64,000 bases of DNA from contig NC_029521.1 in the NCBI RefSeq assembly GCF_001577835.2, positions 25,965,527-26,029,526 of the forward strand, written 5' to 3'. The position numbers were made by a program, and so were the translations under genes. Shown one piece after another: positions 35,101 to 49,683 of the stretch; the first letter of the stretch is position 1; the number at the start of each line of letters is the position of its first letter. Under the pieces are notes generated by a model. It did not search any database, was not told where the DNA came from, and was given only the letters and a program-made list of their open reading frames with translations. This DNA comes from Coturnix japonica (lineage: Eukaryota > Chordata > Aves > Galliformes > Phasianidae).

Positions 35101-38100
35101 TCAATGGAAAAGAGACCCCCATGATTGTACTGGACGTGATAAACTGAAGTTGCATAGCAAAGTGGCTTTGCAAGGGTGCTAACCTTTAGTTTCAGTATTC
35201 AACCATAATCAAAATCTTTAGAACCAGGAACCTAAAGTCAGTTTACATCTTCAGTGCCAAGGAGGTTGAGCACAATGAGTTCCCCACACTGACAGCACAG
35301 CTACAGATCCAGCAGCTCACACCAAGGAGCCGCTGCTCTCAGCAAGCAGTGATGGGACTGGACAGGAACACAGCTACTTAAACATCCTTACATCTCGAGT
35401 CATAGTTCTGAAGGATGGAAAACTTGAAAACCTCCCATTTCATTTCAGGTGCTCAAACAGAACGTGAGCCCAAGGACTTTTCCGCAGTTTTAAACAGTAG
35501 CCACGCCTTTCCACCCACCACCAGTTTAGTTCTACTGCCATCTGCTGTCACAAACACACCAGTGCTACATTACCTGCTAAAGAACCCACTCTGAAATTGC
35601 TCTGGCACCGATGCTAACATGCAGCAAGTGAGCTCAGGGAGCTAACACATAATTCACAGTCAAACAGGCCTCAGTGCTCAGATGGAGATAACTCTAGGAA
35701 GCACAACTTTCTTCCATGATGTTTGGCTGCCAAACCAGACTCTTAAAACTAACACTGCTCAGCATAAGTTCGATTTGATAACTAACCCAATATCACTGAT
35801 TTGAAATGTTAAAGTATTGCACCCCTTGTTTTGAATCAGAGGCAATATTCTTCCTCCCACATACATGAGAGAAATGCATTTTGTAGGCTGTGTGCTGCTA
35901 AATTCATCAAGCATGATGAAATAACATTAACTTACAACACTACTAATTCTACCAGGTCCTATATCTGCAGACAGTTTCAAAAGTATTTTTCTTCAGCAGA
36001 CGTGGTAGGATTCATATACTCTAGAAAAAGAGATACATAGGAATTCCCTCCACCTTCTGTCAAAATGTAGGCAAAGGGAGGGAACTGGTCATGAGTTACC
36101 CTTTGAGAATGTGTCTTCAGTACTCACATCAGAAAGGAATACACTACTGCCCAGTGTAAGACAGGTGAACCTCATTCACTGTTTTCTAAACATTACCTCA
36201 CCCAAATGTAGCAGGTCTACAAATGCACATTTTAAACCGTTTGCTTTAATGTAGTTAACAGTTAATAATTAATGTATGCAAATCAGGTACATTTTCAAGC
36301 ACAGCCGTGATAACTGAGCATTACGTTAGTTGTACACAAAACTTTGAATTCAGAAGAAAGTAACATTACATTTGTAGGGTTTTCTTCCTGCTCAATCACC
36401 CATTTGACTGCCCAGAAGGCACACTCTGTCTAGACGGTGTAAGACCATAAGACATAGTGCAACATACAAAGATTAAATCTGTTTTACCGTTTTAATAGAA
36501 CTCCTTGATTTCTCTTCCCAAACACTACTGCTCAGCTCCATTGTGCAATGAACGTTTGTTTCCTTCTCATAGGATCCAAATATAAATAACCTGAAACAGA
36601 AAAGCCTATAGTAAGAATTGTAATACTATCACATAACCCAGATATCATACTAAAGTCACCGTTCTTCCTTTATCCCTTCCCCTTATACACTGTTCTCAAC
36701 ATGCACAAACACAAGCCCATGAATGCAAATCACAAAAGGAAGGGCACTGCTACCCTCTAGTGGAAGAATTCTACCTGTACCACAAATCACCACACAATAC
36801 ACTAGGACTTCTGTTTGTTTGCTTTGTTAAAGGCTCAGTTGGAAGACGAGGACTTCCCTAAACAATAGCAACTTATAAATAAACATAGCAGTAACAAAAC
36901 AGCAACTTGAGTCCTAAACTTACAGCACACAACAGCTTTTCTTGGTTCGGAAGTGTACTGTTCTACTAAAGCCACTGTTTCTTTATGTCTATTGTGCTGA
37001 ATTAGGATCCTCTCCTATCTGTAATTCTTTTGATACACGCATAACAAGCAGAAAAGGTCCTTTATGCATCATATTGTACAAAGCCTTTCAGTTGGATACC
37101 GGTACTACAGAATGGGGAAAAAAGCAAACAGTGGCTTTTAGGATTCATAAGAGCACTCAACTTGTACACAGTTTATCTCACTGTAGCTGAAAGTGGATGA
37201 ATATTGTGGAATAAAAGCCTCCAAGGAACTATATTCTTTCAAAAGAGCTATTTTTCTATATCCTATGACAGTTATTAACCATTCGGCCAAAGTGCCTTAT
37301 TTGCGATTGAGATACATTTGTTTATTTTGCACAACTCTTTAGATGATGGAGACAAATGCTGTTAGAAAATCACATCAGTTCTATGCTATTAAACAGTGTT
37401 CCTAGGTTAAGAATTAATGGTCATAAAGGGTATAAATTGCAGATGTGGAAATGCGTTAACATTTTGATAATTAAGTAAAATAACTGAAAGCAAACATATC
37501 CAACACCTAGAATTGGTGAAACTGAACAAATCCCAAGGTAAAGCATCTGTCTACAGAAGCTCACCGACCTGCACTGCAGCAAAGGGAATTAAGCATTCCT
37601 TTTGTATGTCTCTCTACAAAGCATTTGTTTAACTGCTAAGAGGTAAGTGAATGTGTGAGCAAAATGATAGGTGAAGATCCTTACTGTTGCTCAACTTTGA
37701 CACTCACACCTGGGCTAGTACCCAGCACAATTGCTGTACAAAGCATCAGATGTTTGTGGCTCACTGTTAGTCCCTGCATCCTTAATGCCAGACTCGTATG
37801 TGCAGTTTGCACACTTGTCCATTCTCTACTGTAACACTGCAAAGAGCAGATGTCAGCCTTAATTTCAGATTGACCTTCAGCACTTGTTTATCTAGACAAT
37901 ACTGGATCAATTACAGTAAAAAGAAATCTTCTCAGACCAAACTGGTTAGGTATTATGTCTGGACAAGACTGTTTGTTCAAGGTTACTTAAACTGACCAAC
38001 TCCCATCTTTTTTTTTGCTTATTTTTAAGCCATCCCGTGCTACTTTCTGTGGCTCCTCTGTTCTGTTTTTAGTAGCTGCTTTTAAGTAACACACTTTTTG

Positions 38101-41100
38101 TTCTGTGCCTACACCACAATGTGTCTCTCATTGCTACCAGGAACTTAATTCAAGTTTTTCCATAGCTGGTCACTGGTTGCACACATTTTATTTTCTGGTC
38201 ACCAAACTTCAGAGGAGACAGGCAGGGGTTAGAGGTGACATTAGGCTACCAACACCCAATTGAAGAAACGCATGTCAGGCAGGCAAAATACTTCATTTCT
38301 AATGAGCAGTACTGTCCACGGATGCTTAATACTGGAGTTTGGAATACAATTTTCATATTTAGGAAGACAAACTGCTATGACATTAAGGAAGTTTTTGTTT
38401 GAATAACATCTCTACTAGCATGCAGAGGTACTGTGTTCTTTAATGCAACCACAAAAACCCTCGCTGCAAGAAAGACATCGAAGCCCTGGAACATGTTCAG
38501 AGGAGGGCTATGAAGCTGGTGAGGGTTCTGGAGCACAGGCCTTATGAGGAGAGGCTGAGGGAGCTGCGATTGTTCAGCCTGGAGAAGAGGAGACTCAGGG
38601 GAGACCTTATAGCTCTCTATAACTTCCTGAAGGGAGGTTGTAGTGAGCTGGGGGTCGGCCTCTTCTCTCATGTAATTGATGCTAGAACTAGAGGGAATGG
38701 TTTTAAGCTTTGCCAGGGGAGATTCAGGCTGGACATTAGGAAGTATTACTTCTCGGAAAGGGTAGTCAGACATTGCAATGCACTGCCCAGGGAGGTGGTG
38801 GAGTCACTGACCATGGGAGTGTTCAAGAAACGTTTGGATGTTGTGTTGAGGAGTATGATTTAGCTGGGAAGTATTGGTAATGATTGGACTAAATGATCTT
38901 CTAGGTCTTTTCCAACCTTGTTAATTCTGTGATTCTGTGATAAACAGATGAGGACTGCCACAGCACATCCAAAACAGCTGTATACTGAACTGATATCTAT
39001 ACCTCACAGGCAATAGAATTTTGAATCTGTACGAGAGAGTAAAAGAGATGTTCTGATACAAAAGTTCATAGCTATCTTTAGCTATAATGAATCAATAAGG
39101 AAATGTGATTAAATCAGCACTTGATGAATTTTACTGTTCATTTTAATAGCTCACATTACAGCATAGTTTTAGAAGAGTTGACAGATTCAGTACAGAAGTT
39201 CTCACTAGCAAACAATGACTAGGCTTCTATGAGCTCATTCATGTAGAATATATACTACAGGCCCCTCGGGGCATGCTGCCTGTGACAGAAGGTGCTCTTG
39301 AAGATTCAGCACCTTTACCTGAAGAGCTGAGGTCAGGGAAAAGCAAACACTGGTCAGTAGCAAGGTACAGTGCTCACTTTAAGGCTCTCAAGGCAAAAAT
39401 CCCCCCAAATGAGCAAAGGTTCCAGTGGCAGACAGGGAAAAAAACCCTGTGTGCTTGCATACAGTGCTGCTTGGCAAAAGAACCCTATAGCCCCAGACAA
39501 CTTTCATACCCAGTGATATGAAAAAAGGAAATTCTGACGTTTACTTTTATGCAGACTTTGTATTTCTTCCTTTACTACCAAAATCTTGTACGTGCTTCTC
39601 GGCTTCTAACTCACAATATCTTCAGCTACAAAGTAAGGAGAAGATACGCTTCCAGGAGCATTTTACAGATCTCAGCTGTAGAAGTTTAATTTCTAAAAAG
39701 GATGGACACTTGGAAGATCCGAGGAATTACTACAGGACCAAAAGACAGACATCTAGATTGAGATGTGTCTGCTCAAGCGTGTGTCTAGAAAATCCAAGCA
39801 GCATAAAAAAGTCAGATTAAATCAGACCTGAAGCTTAAAAGGCCTGACAAGCCAGCAACTGCATCCTCTCCCTGCCATCTGATAAGCATGTGTGACAGCT
39901 GAAAATACTGAGAGGTCAGATGATGATGTCAAACTGAGCAATCTGGCTTCTAGAAGGTAACGGGAAGAAAGAAAACATTGCTGATATGCTGGCAATATTA
40001 CACAGCATTTCACATTCAGGAAAGACAAAGAACTTAAAAGTGACTCTCCAAAGCCAAAATAACTGCATGGAGCTCAAAAGTTGTTATTTTGGGTCCAATT
40101 ATAATAAAAACAAGCACAGTACAGGACTGAAATTGGATACCACCTGTGAAGAGATAGAGTTCCCTTACTCAGTATGGGTGAAGAGGAACGGCCCTTAACA
40201 GCCAAGGAATGTACCAAATCATTTAGCATTACTGGCTTGCTCATAGAGGACATATCACAAAGCTTGGAACTCAGATAAGCAGCAGTTCTTTCCAAAGAAG
40301 TGTTGAAGATCACTGCTGTGCACTGCACAGTCCTTCGAAGTATAACTCTCTAGAAGCTTGTTTTGAATGGTAAGTAGCACTGATAAAAGACATTATTACA
40401 GCAAATACGGTTCCAGCACGGTTGTACAAGGCTACAGAAAAAATAAAAAGCATGCTAAATGGAACTCACGGGGTAGCAGAACTAATGAAGAGTTAAAAAC
40501 AACATCAGCATAAACCAGCGTTTAGTCAATAAGGAGCACAATGGCACAAGGATAGATCAAAGCCTAAACACTAAGATACGATCTAACACAAACCAAGAAC
40601 GAAGAAGTCTGGCAAAAACAAACAAAACAAGAAGCCTGCACACAGTTTTAAAGAGAACAGAATTCTCTCCAGTAAAGAAAGAAAATAGATTTTGTCCGTT
40701 TCCATTATTTTGTTCAAGATAAAGGCAGTAAGTTATGCCTCATGAAAGTTATTTGGATCAAAGTAAAACCAAATGAAACAATTATTCCCTGTGCTTGCAG
40801 CATAATACAATAGGATAATTACAGCATGTATACTGTCCTGAAAGAGATCCAAACAAAAAGAAAACAGGAGCCTCTAACTAGACTACATTCATAAGAAATA
40901 AGAATCCATTTGTATGCACACAATGCAGAAGTGCCTCAAATTTGCAGCAACTTTCATTTGTACATTTTTATTTTCAAAATACATTTCTAAACTGGAGCTC
41001 AACCATTACACCAAAGATGCCACTTCTTGAATCAGTACAGGCCTACAGCTGTAATTATGGTTACAAAGTATATGTATTTGCTTAATAAAGATAAGCAAAA

Positions 41101-44100
41101 GACCACAATAGATACCTTGTACATTCAATTAACGTGACTTTTAGTCGACCTTCTGTCAGAGGTAAATCCTGTATACAGAGGTCTCGATCTTCGTACTCAT
41201 CAGGTGATGATACTTGAAATGGAAAGAAAGGCTTGTACCTGAAAAACACAGAAGAGAATTCATATTAAGTAAACCAGTTTAACACACATCTTATGAAGTG
41301 GTAACGGGATTGAAAAGAATCTTCAGTGCTCCACAAGAGGAAAAACTGCTGTTTCTTCATATTTATTGCTCAAAAGGAATAAAAAGTTAATAAAAATTTC
41401 TGAACGCAGAAGACTAGAGAACATGTAAGCAACCTTTACTGCAACGTGTAATCTGAGTTACATTTACTAGCACCAACAACTATGAGAATAAGGAAGTCCC
41501 ACAGAACACATTAATGACTGCAAACATTACAAGAGTCCTTTTTGTACGAAATACCTTGACAAGTCTTTATTTTTAAGTTCATCATTAGTGAAAGCCATCG
41601 CTGCTTTCAAAGGTGAATAAGATATTGAGATACTAAACCCTAAATGATTTCAGTATTGATGCGATAACTGAAGAATCCTAAAGAACCAGCACGGTTTAGT
41701 TACGCAGATTAGCACTTCTTTCATTCTGTGAAAAGCATGTCATTGTTCTTTTCTTCCCTTCTCCTGGAACTACAATGAAAACACAGGAAACATATTTTTT
41801 TTTCCTTGAGCCTTATTTCCCTTATCCCTGCACGCGACTCTCATGGAAAGCAGGACGTGTTCAAAATGCTCAGGGTTTTACAAGCACTATCTCACCACAC
41901 AGCTCGCTCCTTCTGAGCAGAATACACTGATTTCTAAGCACAGCCTTCCCTTCTCACTTGCCCTGGCTCCGACGTGGGACACAGTCAGCATCTGATGGCA
42001 GGCAGCAAGGGCTTGTCCTTGGAAACAGAAAACTGTTATGGAATCTGCAGCAGTATTTACACAAAGCATTTGAAAAAGCACTTCTAGGGAATTTCTTCTT
42101 TCCATTTTGACTTAATGCTAATTTCCTACCACTTTCTAGGGCTTGGATTTCCATCCTGTCACTGACACAGCCTTCCAGTGAGTGGTTCTGCACAGATGAC
42201 TTGCAAATAGCAGTGCGCAAACATCGCTGCCTGCAGGATGTATCTGCCATTTCCTAAGAAAGAAGTCTTTCACAAACACTGTTTGCTTAACTATCAGAAG
42301 CATCTGCTTGTCACATTCAGAGATCTAAATATGTTCAGGAAACAGTCATACGGATCTGAAGTGGAGACTCAGAAATTCAAATAAATCATGAAGTGCCCTT
42401 TGACTGTCCACACTCTTCAGGAGGGAGCCCAGCACTCTGGTTCAAGATAGAATCACAGATATCAGAGATACTTCGGTTCTGTACCAGCACCAGCCTCAGA
42501 GAGAGCCACGAGAGCCATTTCTTTTGTTCTCCTTGTGAATAAGTCCATCTTAACACTGCAGTTGTTTTATTGAAATCCAATTCAATTTCTAGCTTTAATT
42601 TCGTTCCAAGTTTCTCTCTCATTAGCTTCTCCAGAAAGAAGGCAGCTTTGAAGTCATTCAAGTCAAAACATTCTGATTTAAAAACTTTATACAATTATTT
42701 TGTGTGGAAAAAGTATGAAGCACTTAGATCACAACAGCCATAGTTTAGATTTGAGTGTACCATAACCTACCAGCCCCAAATACTGCTGGGGGGGGGGGGG
42801 GGGGGGGGGGATATAGAGTGGGGGAGAGGGAGGAACAGAAAGGGTCCAGTATGTTTCAATCACTTTCCTTATCTTCTGGTGTAAGACTCTTCCCTCACGC
42901 ATATCAAACACTCTGCAGGATATTGGAGGGGAGGGAAAAAAAGTCTGGATAAATTTAGTTACAATACTGAGAAAACAGCAAGAATGAAATAAAATAATCA
43001 AACATTTGATTGAGTCAAAGATGTAGACTCTAAAGTAGTAGTTTCAGAACACAGGGTTAAATACAACACACTGCAATCATTTACTACAACATGGAATGAT
43101 GAAATAATCCCCAGAATAAGCTTTTGTTTCATTAGATGGAGACAATATTAACTAAAATTTTGATTTCTTTTATATATATTTCTAAATGAATTCACCAGTG
43201 AGTGAATCAAAGAGAGGATAGAATCTGAAATGCCAATGCAGTTACCTACAGTAACATGTAAAACACTTAGGAGTATATGTCAGACTTTTGGTTGTTATAT
43301 TTCCTATAAATATTGACTGAAAAAGCCCTCAACAAAATTCTTAAGTTACAACAAGTGTTTATGTTCATGTTCTTACCGATAAAACTCATTTCCTCTGCAA
43401 GAAACCCTAATACACTACTTATTTCCACTGGCCTGTGGACAGCCTGCAACCCACACTCGTGCCCTAACAGCTATCCCATGTTCTCCCCCATGGTAGGGAA
43501 AGCCTAGAAGTCATGCAGCCTTCTAAAGCACCACTGCCTGCAGCCGCAGCTCTGCTGCTGCCAGGGTCAGAGCAGCACAGAACAGGCAGCATCTCACTTC
43601 CCTGTCTAGAACCATGCAAAATGAATATAAAGCTTTATGAAACAAGCCCATAAGAAACGGGTCTGCAGTGGGTCCTCTGATTGCTGCAGGCTGGGAAGAA
43701 GGTACAAGCTATTACAGCAGGTTTGGGGAATGTCGGGCTCTGCTGGCAGTGCAACGCTGAGGAAAAGTTATCAAAATCTACTTGTAAGAATTAAAAGATG
43801 CTTCTAAACTGAGCTGCTAGCTGGATCTCCTGGGCAAGCTTTCATTGCATCTACACATTTTGATAAATACTGCAAAACAACAACGAAGTAATTCCACATG
43901 AGAAATTAGGTCAGATGATTATATAGAAAGATAATTAAGATACGGTTAATTAATAGACAGGATTATAGATACACTTAAAATAGCGTAATGCTGAGCTCTT
44001 CCACACACAAAGCACAGCAAAAACATTTCCAGACCCTGCCTGCAGCCAGCGTGTCTCCTGCACACTACGAACCCCTCCACTTGATTCATGTCACATTTCT

Positions 44101-47100
44101 AAGCCACCTCAGGGGCTCCTTTGCTCTCATCACCACCTGAGATCAAAACTGCATCTGAAAGAAACAAATCAAACTTGCTCCCTTCATCTGAGGGGGGTTC
44201 AGCCCCTGAGTGGCTTCTTTCTTCCTCCCAGTTGCCAGTCCTGCTGTGGAGCGGCGCTCACTCACCTACATGGTAGGAGCAAGACTCATTTGCTGCTTTA
44301 CTTTATAAATGCTTTATCCACATTCACACCAATTTGTGTTCACTACTGAATGTTTTGGGCTCCTCAGGCCAGCTGTTAGCGGAAGAGAGGACAGGAGTCT
44401 TTTACACTTTAATTTAGTTTGAGAAACCGATCGGATAAATTGAGCGCTTCCCCAGAACTTACTTAAATACAGTATTTTTAGTCATGTGATGAAATCTATT
44501 AAGAACCGATGGAAAAAAAAAGAACAAATCTAAAACAAATAACTAAATATCAGGCTATCCAGCCAAAGATAACCCAGGGCTTATGTGATTCTGTTTGCAT
44601 CTGTCAAGAAAATCCCGAATCCCAGCACAAAAGTCCTTGTTAAGGCTCAGCAGAGACAGGCAGACATTGAGAAACTCTCAGCAGCCCATTTCCTACCTCA
44701 GCAAACAGATTTACAGCTTCATTTTTAAATGCAAGAGGAGGTGAGCAATTCATAGAGAGCAAGGCTTCAGTTCACAAGTGAGAAGATGTCTCTAGAATAA
44801 CTACCGCACAATGTTTAAACCATTCTCTGCTTTTACAAAGGACATTTTAACATGTAAGCGAGCAGAATAAAACCTCTCCGGTATCTGTTCAAGCCCGCAT
44901 TAATCACTTGTGCTTTATGGATCCCAGCATGGATTCACTGCCATAAAATACGATTCAGCATTGCTTAGTTTGTGAATTTTTTAAATCAAGTTACAGATTT
45001 ATGTCACAGCACATTATGTGAACGCTTAAATCTTAACAAACAAGGCAAAAAAGAGACATTAAATCACAAAAGCCTCCGCTGGTTAAACATGTGGATTTCT
45101 ATAGCATAACTCTATTTTCTGTACATTTCAAGGCTTCAACCTTTTTTTTTTTGCCACAAGGTATAAAAACGAATCAAAACCTGAAGTGGAACCGTGGTTG
45201 GTAAAACAACAATTTACTCTCCTTAATGTTACACCACTTCAAGATTTTGCTGTCGTGGAAATAATATTTGCTATTTTAGTTTTTGTAACTGTTAATTTTC
45301 CTTTTGGTTATATATAAAAGGTTTATTAAACTACAGGATAAAATACAAAGGGACTTTTAGAGACAGGCTTTTTTTGTTTTAATCCGATTCACAGAATTAC
45401 ACATTTCAGAGTTTATAAAATGTACGTATATAGAAATGGATCGACACCAAATTACATTTAATTGCTGCCACTGGGGAAGAACCCTCTGCTCTTACACTGT
45501 GTGTAACTCAGGCTGAAGTTTATCACCACAAAAACTCTAAAATATTACAGACCACTTCTAAAAGGGCACGACCACATCAGTGAGATTTTACCAGCACTTC
45601 GCAGCTTACATTCAGGCTTGCTAGCATTAAACTGCAAACTGTGTATATTATTCTTCACACTGAAGACTAAACATAGAACTTGTCTTATTTGAAAACAATC
45701 ATTAATAGAGTGAAGGTTGTTTCTTTTTTATTTTTTATTTTTTAGTAAAGTAGCAATTTAGGTTTTGCAAATGCAATTCTCCACCTTCCCCTGAATTCAC
45801 AAGGACCAAAGCCCCATAACTGTCACGATTCCAATTACTACGACTTCAGTAGCCCTAAATACATCTTTACTCAACTGGAAATTGGCTCATTTGAGCTTTA
45901 CCCACACCTAAAAAAAAACCCCAGCCCATGAAATATCACTACAATAAAAGTAGGTTTCTTTTCTTGGGAGTTATAAGGAAAACTGCAAATGCCTCCTAGC
46001 AGTCCACCCACTGTGTTACAGGATATTCTGCTATGGACATGGGAGGCTCATACGTGGAAGATCTCAGTGTAACTACAGTTACTTTTTAAGTCAAGACCTC
46101 AGAAAAACAGAAGAATCCTATTTATTGTTTTTAATCAAATGATGGAATAGTTCAAGTTGGAAGGATTTTTCTTCAGATATGTTTCACACATTTAGACTAC
46201 AGTCTCCTTCCGTACAGTGGTATCATCATCCCTAAAGTGCCCCAAATCAGACATACTCCCCCATAAGGAGGTCTCAAACCTCTCTACAAATACCACTTCT
46301 ATGCAGCTCTGGTCAGAAGGAAATGATGCTGGTGTTCAAACAGAAATCCCAGCTCGGAGCACGACTCACCCACTGAGATGGAGAGTTTTGGTCCTCTGCC
46401 CTAAACACCAGCACACATAAAAACTACTGACACCCTCTCAAACAGCCATTGGAGAGGCCAGAAAAATCACCTTCTTTCACTCTGAAGGCAGCCTCTGAGA
46501 GCCAAAAACCAGAAGCGGAAAAACTCTTTGTGAGTGTTTTGAATTCTAGACATCATATCTTGCAAGGTTTAACCCCACTCTCCATTTAGCTTTAAAAATG
46601 TATGAAGTACCAAAGCTTCTCCTCAATTTACATCGATCTAGTCACTTCTGACAACACTGACGATGGTCCCATTTACACCCTGCAATCTTCCAAAGCGTTG
46701 AAGCTAACCAAGCTCCAACCAACATTACCCTGTTTCAAAGCTGAGATGACTGAGGCTCACCTTAAAACATTATTGCAAACAGCAGCAACCAAGGACCCGT
46801 TTCAGCCACAGCCCAGCTAACTGGACAATGGCAGTGGGGAGGGCATCCCATCAAGCACATTTACCAGCTGAAACGGCTCTGATTTGGGAGATGTGTGACT
46901 GAGAGCAGTTTAGAAATGAGCCCTTGCTGTAAGCAAAGCAGCCCAAATAATACAGCTGTCCTATCTGGATGTGCCCTGCAGCATCGCTGCTTATGACCAT
47001 GTGTAGGAAAGGGGTACAAGATGAATTATCAGGAGGGATTCCTGCACCTTACAAACCCTGCACCACTCGTGGCACATCGGCTGCGACTTGTGATTACATC

Positions 47101-49649
47101 TACAAGAAGCAGCTGCTCCAATTACCATAACCTCCTCCCATAATGAATTTGGGTATTTTCTCTAATTTGCTCTTTCTTTCAAAAGAACAGAAAAAAATCT
47201 CAGTTTTTGTGCTATTGTTTTAAAACAATACTACTGACAAGCACTGCTGTTCCCACCCCACCTCCCCTTGTAACCCACTGGGCTCTTTCCTTGGCAACAT
47301 CAGAAGTTTTGTTTTGTTTATTCTGCCATATTGCCCGAAGTATGTGGAGTTATTTGGGAAAACAAAACAGCAACAAAATCCAACAAGCTGTTGTGAAGTT
47401 TCCAGAACCAGACTGCATCATTTCCCTTGTTTAATTGCTCTGGAAGCATTCACAACGCCAGATCATTCACATTCAAACAACCCCATGAAGGCTTCTATTA
47501 CGTCGCTGCAAGACTATGATCTTCAACTTCCACTCATCCTATTCTAGCTAAGGCAAACAGAAATAAGGCTTTAGTTTATTTACTACACAACTGCTATTCA
47601 TCTAAAAGTCTACTTTAGTGCTTATATTTCAAACTCGGTGTAGAAGTTTATCTGGCAGGGGAGGTTTCAAAGTTTGTAAAATCATTTATTTGTTACTCTA
47701 AGTATCAACATCATCATTATGTTGCCAATGTATAATGTTGTACTTAGTGCCATTATAAAAGCAAACCATAATACTTGTACCCATATCCTTCTGAATGGGC
47801 ATTTTCCAGGCTCTGGCAAATTTTATACTTCAACAAATGCAAAATTTCTCCTAAGAAAAACCTTTTCCGATTGTCAAAAAGTGGCTTTATGCCCGTCTTA
47901 TCTGGCAATTAACTACAGTTCCTGAGCACACATAATAGTCCAATTAAATCTATCACCAGCTGATCTCTGCAATATTCTTTTATTTATTTTTTCAGGCAGA
48001 TTTTTACAATGTCAGATAAGTTTCTGGAAACATGAAAACAATATTGGAGCTCTAGCACAGCAATAATTTCCATTACACAGATCAGCCTTAATGGAGAGGG
48101 GCTGAGTGCACTGCTCCTCACAGACCATCCTGCTGAACAACAGCACAGCGACAAGCTGAACAGTGCAATCAATACGTTATAGAGGTAAGCAGTTCCCATG
48201 TAGTTCTAAGGGTAAAATAAATTACAGCACCTGCACAATACAGAAAAAGTAGCCAAGAAAAACAGCCCTCTCGAGTCCAACTCAGAGTTGAAAAGCCTCT
48301 CATCTCACACAGAGCATTTTGAAGTAAGGTATTTTAGCCTGGATTTATTTGGCTATTGAAATTACTGCCACTCGTTACACAGTAAAGTTAAATATCGACA
48401 AGAAACATTTCCAAAACCTGTATGGATCTTCCTTGTGTCTCTGAACTCAGACAACATTCCAGCAGCAAGTTTTTAACTAGAAGCTCGGAGACTATAGCAG
48501 AAACAACCCAGCTGAAGAAATGCCGCGGTTAGTTCAGCTTAGTACATTACTGTCACCCTGAGAAATGCTTGTACAAAATAACGACCCCAAGTCCCTGCCA
48601 TGCAAACTGGCAGCCACACTCATTTCCAAAACGCAAACTTACCCTTGCTGTCACAAGCAAAGCGTTGAATTCATGCAGCACCCCAAATAAAACCTGCTGA
48701 AAAAGCTGTTTGCTCCCAGCTATCACTGCTTTCTTCTGGACAAGAGTGCAGCTTGAGATCACCGTGCTAATGGTTTTGTATTACAGCAACTGATGCATTT
48801 TAGAGATCAGGATGGCACAGCTTATCCATTAAATTAACAAATCGCTTACATATGGAACATTGTCCCCTTCATACACGTTTTAGCAATAAAGCTTATTAAT
48901 CCCAGTAGCAGTTCTAAATTTAAGATCTCCTATAATATCAAACGTTAAAATAGTTTTAAATCAAACAAGCATGAACACGAACTGTAAACACAGGAGCATA
49001 CTGGGTGACTTGAGGCGATCTGTGCAGGAATGCAGAACAAGCAGTTTCCCTTTGAAACCCCATAACATGAAAGGACTAGCAGCTCCAGCAGCACAGCAGC
49101 AGGAGCCCAAGCTTCCCATCAGCTGGAACAGCACAGTTACACCAGTGCTACTGCAGCCTATTGAACTTCCCCAGGCTCCTACCTACCCGTGGATACTGAA
49201 GAGCACAGAACTGCCTGTACTGTGGCCTGTTACTCAGAATATCCCAACACCCAAGTGCTTGACCATACACAGCTTCAGTATAGTGCATATAGTACAGTAC
49301 TATACACAGCTCCCTTCTGTACCTGCAGCACTTTGAAGAAGCAAACAACATATTTAGGGTTCCAGGGCTTAGGTTTGTTTACTACGTGTCAAGTTACCAG
49401 CAGATCTACTTCTCTACGTTCTGTACAAATAATTACTTGTCCGTGCACTACAAAGATAATCTTCCAAGCATGAAACTGCTGTCTACAGACAGATCTACTG
49501 ATCCCAATTAGCACTGCTCTGTCAGCAGCAGAACAAGTGTCTGTGCTGGCATCATTTAGAACATCAACTCTCTGGAACAATCTGAAAGCCCACAAGCATC
49601 ACAGAGCTTCTCTATCACCTGATTTTATAAGAGTTAAAAGTAATATATA

Positions 49650-49683
<34 letters not shown>

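Larger units (their letters stand above)
14825..36487 (-). other. PDZD8: PDZD8 intron 3 (21.7 kb)
   Basis: This is the largest intron and is AT-rich throughout. It holds TA/CA microsatellites, a C13 run, a short 13-bp tandem/inverted repeat, one or two old CR1 tails and some GC-richer patches (about 22260-22470, 28430-28575, 31830-31920). No exon of another gene, non-coding RNA gene or long interspersed repeat could be supported on either strand. Confidence 0.85.

Noticed and set aside
38510-38863. 117-codon open frame on the plus strand in intron 2
   Set aside because: This is also the CR1 ORF2 C-terminus. The reverse-strand frame at 38375-38773 is its shadow.
42729-43001. Minus-strand frame with a polyproline stretch
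   Set aside because: The prolines come only from the G23 homopolymer read on the other strand.
49650-49683. CA/TA repeat as a possible regulatory Z-DNA element
   Set aside because: It is an ordinary intronic dinucleotide microsatellite with no nearby promoter or other supporting signal.
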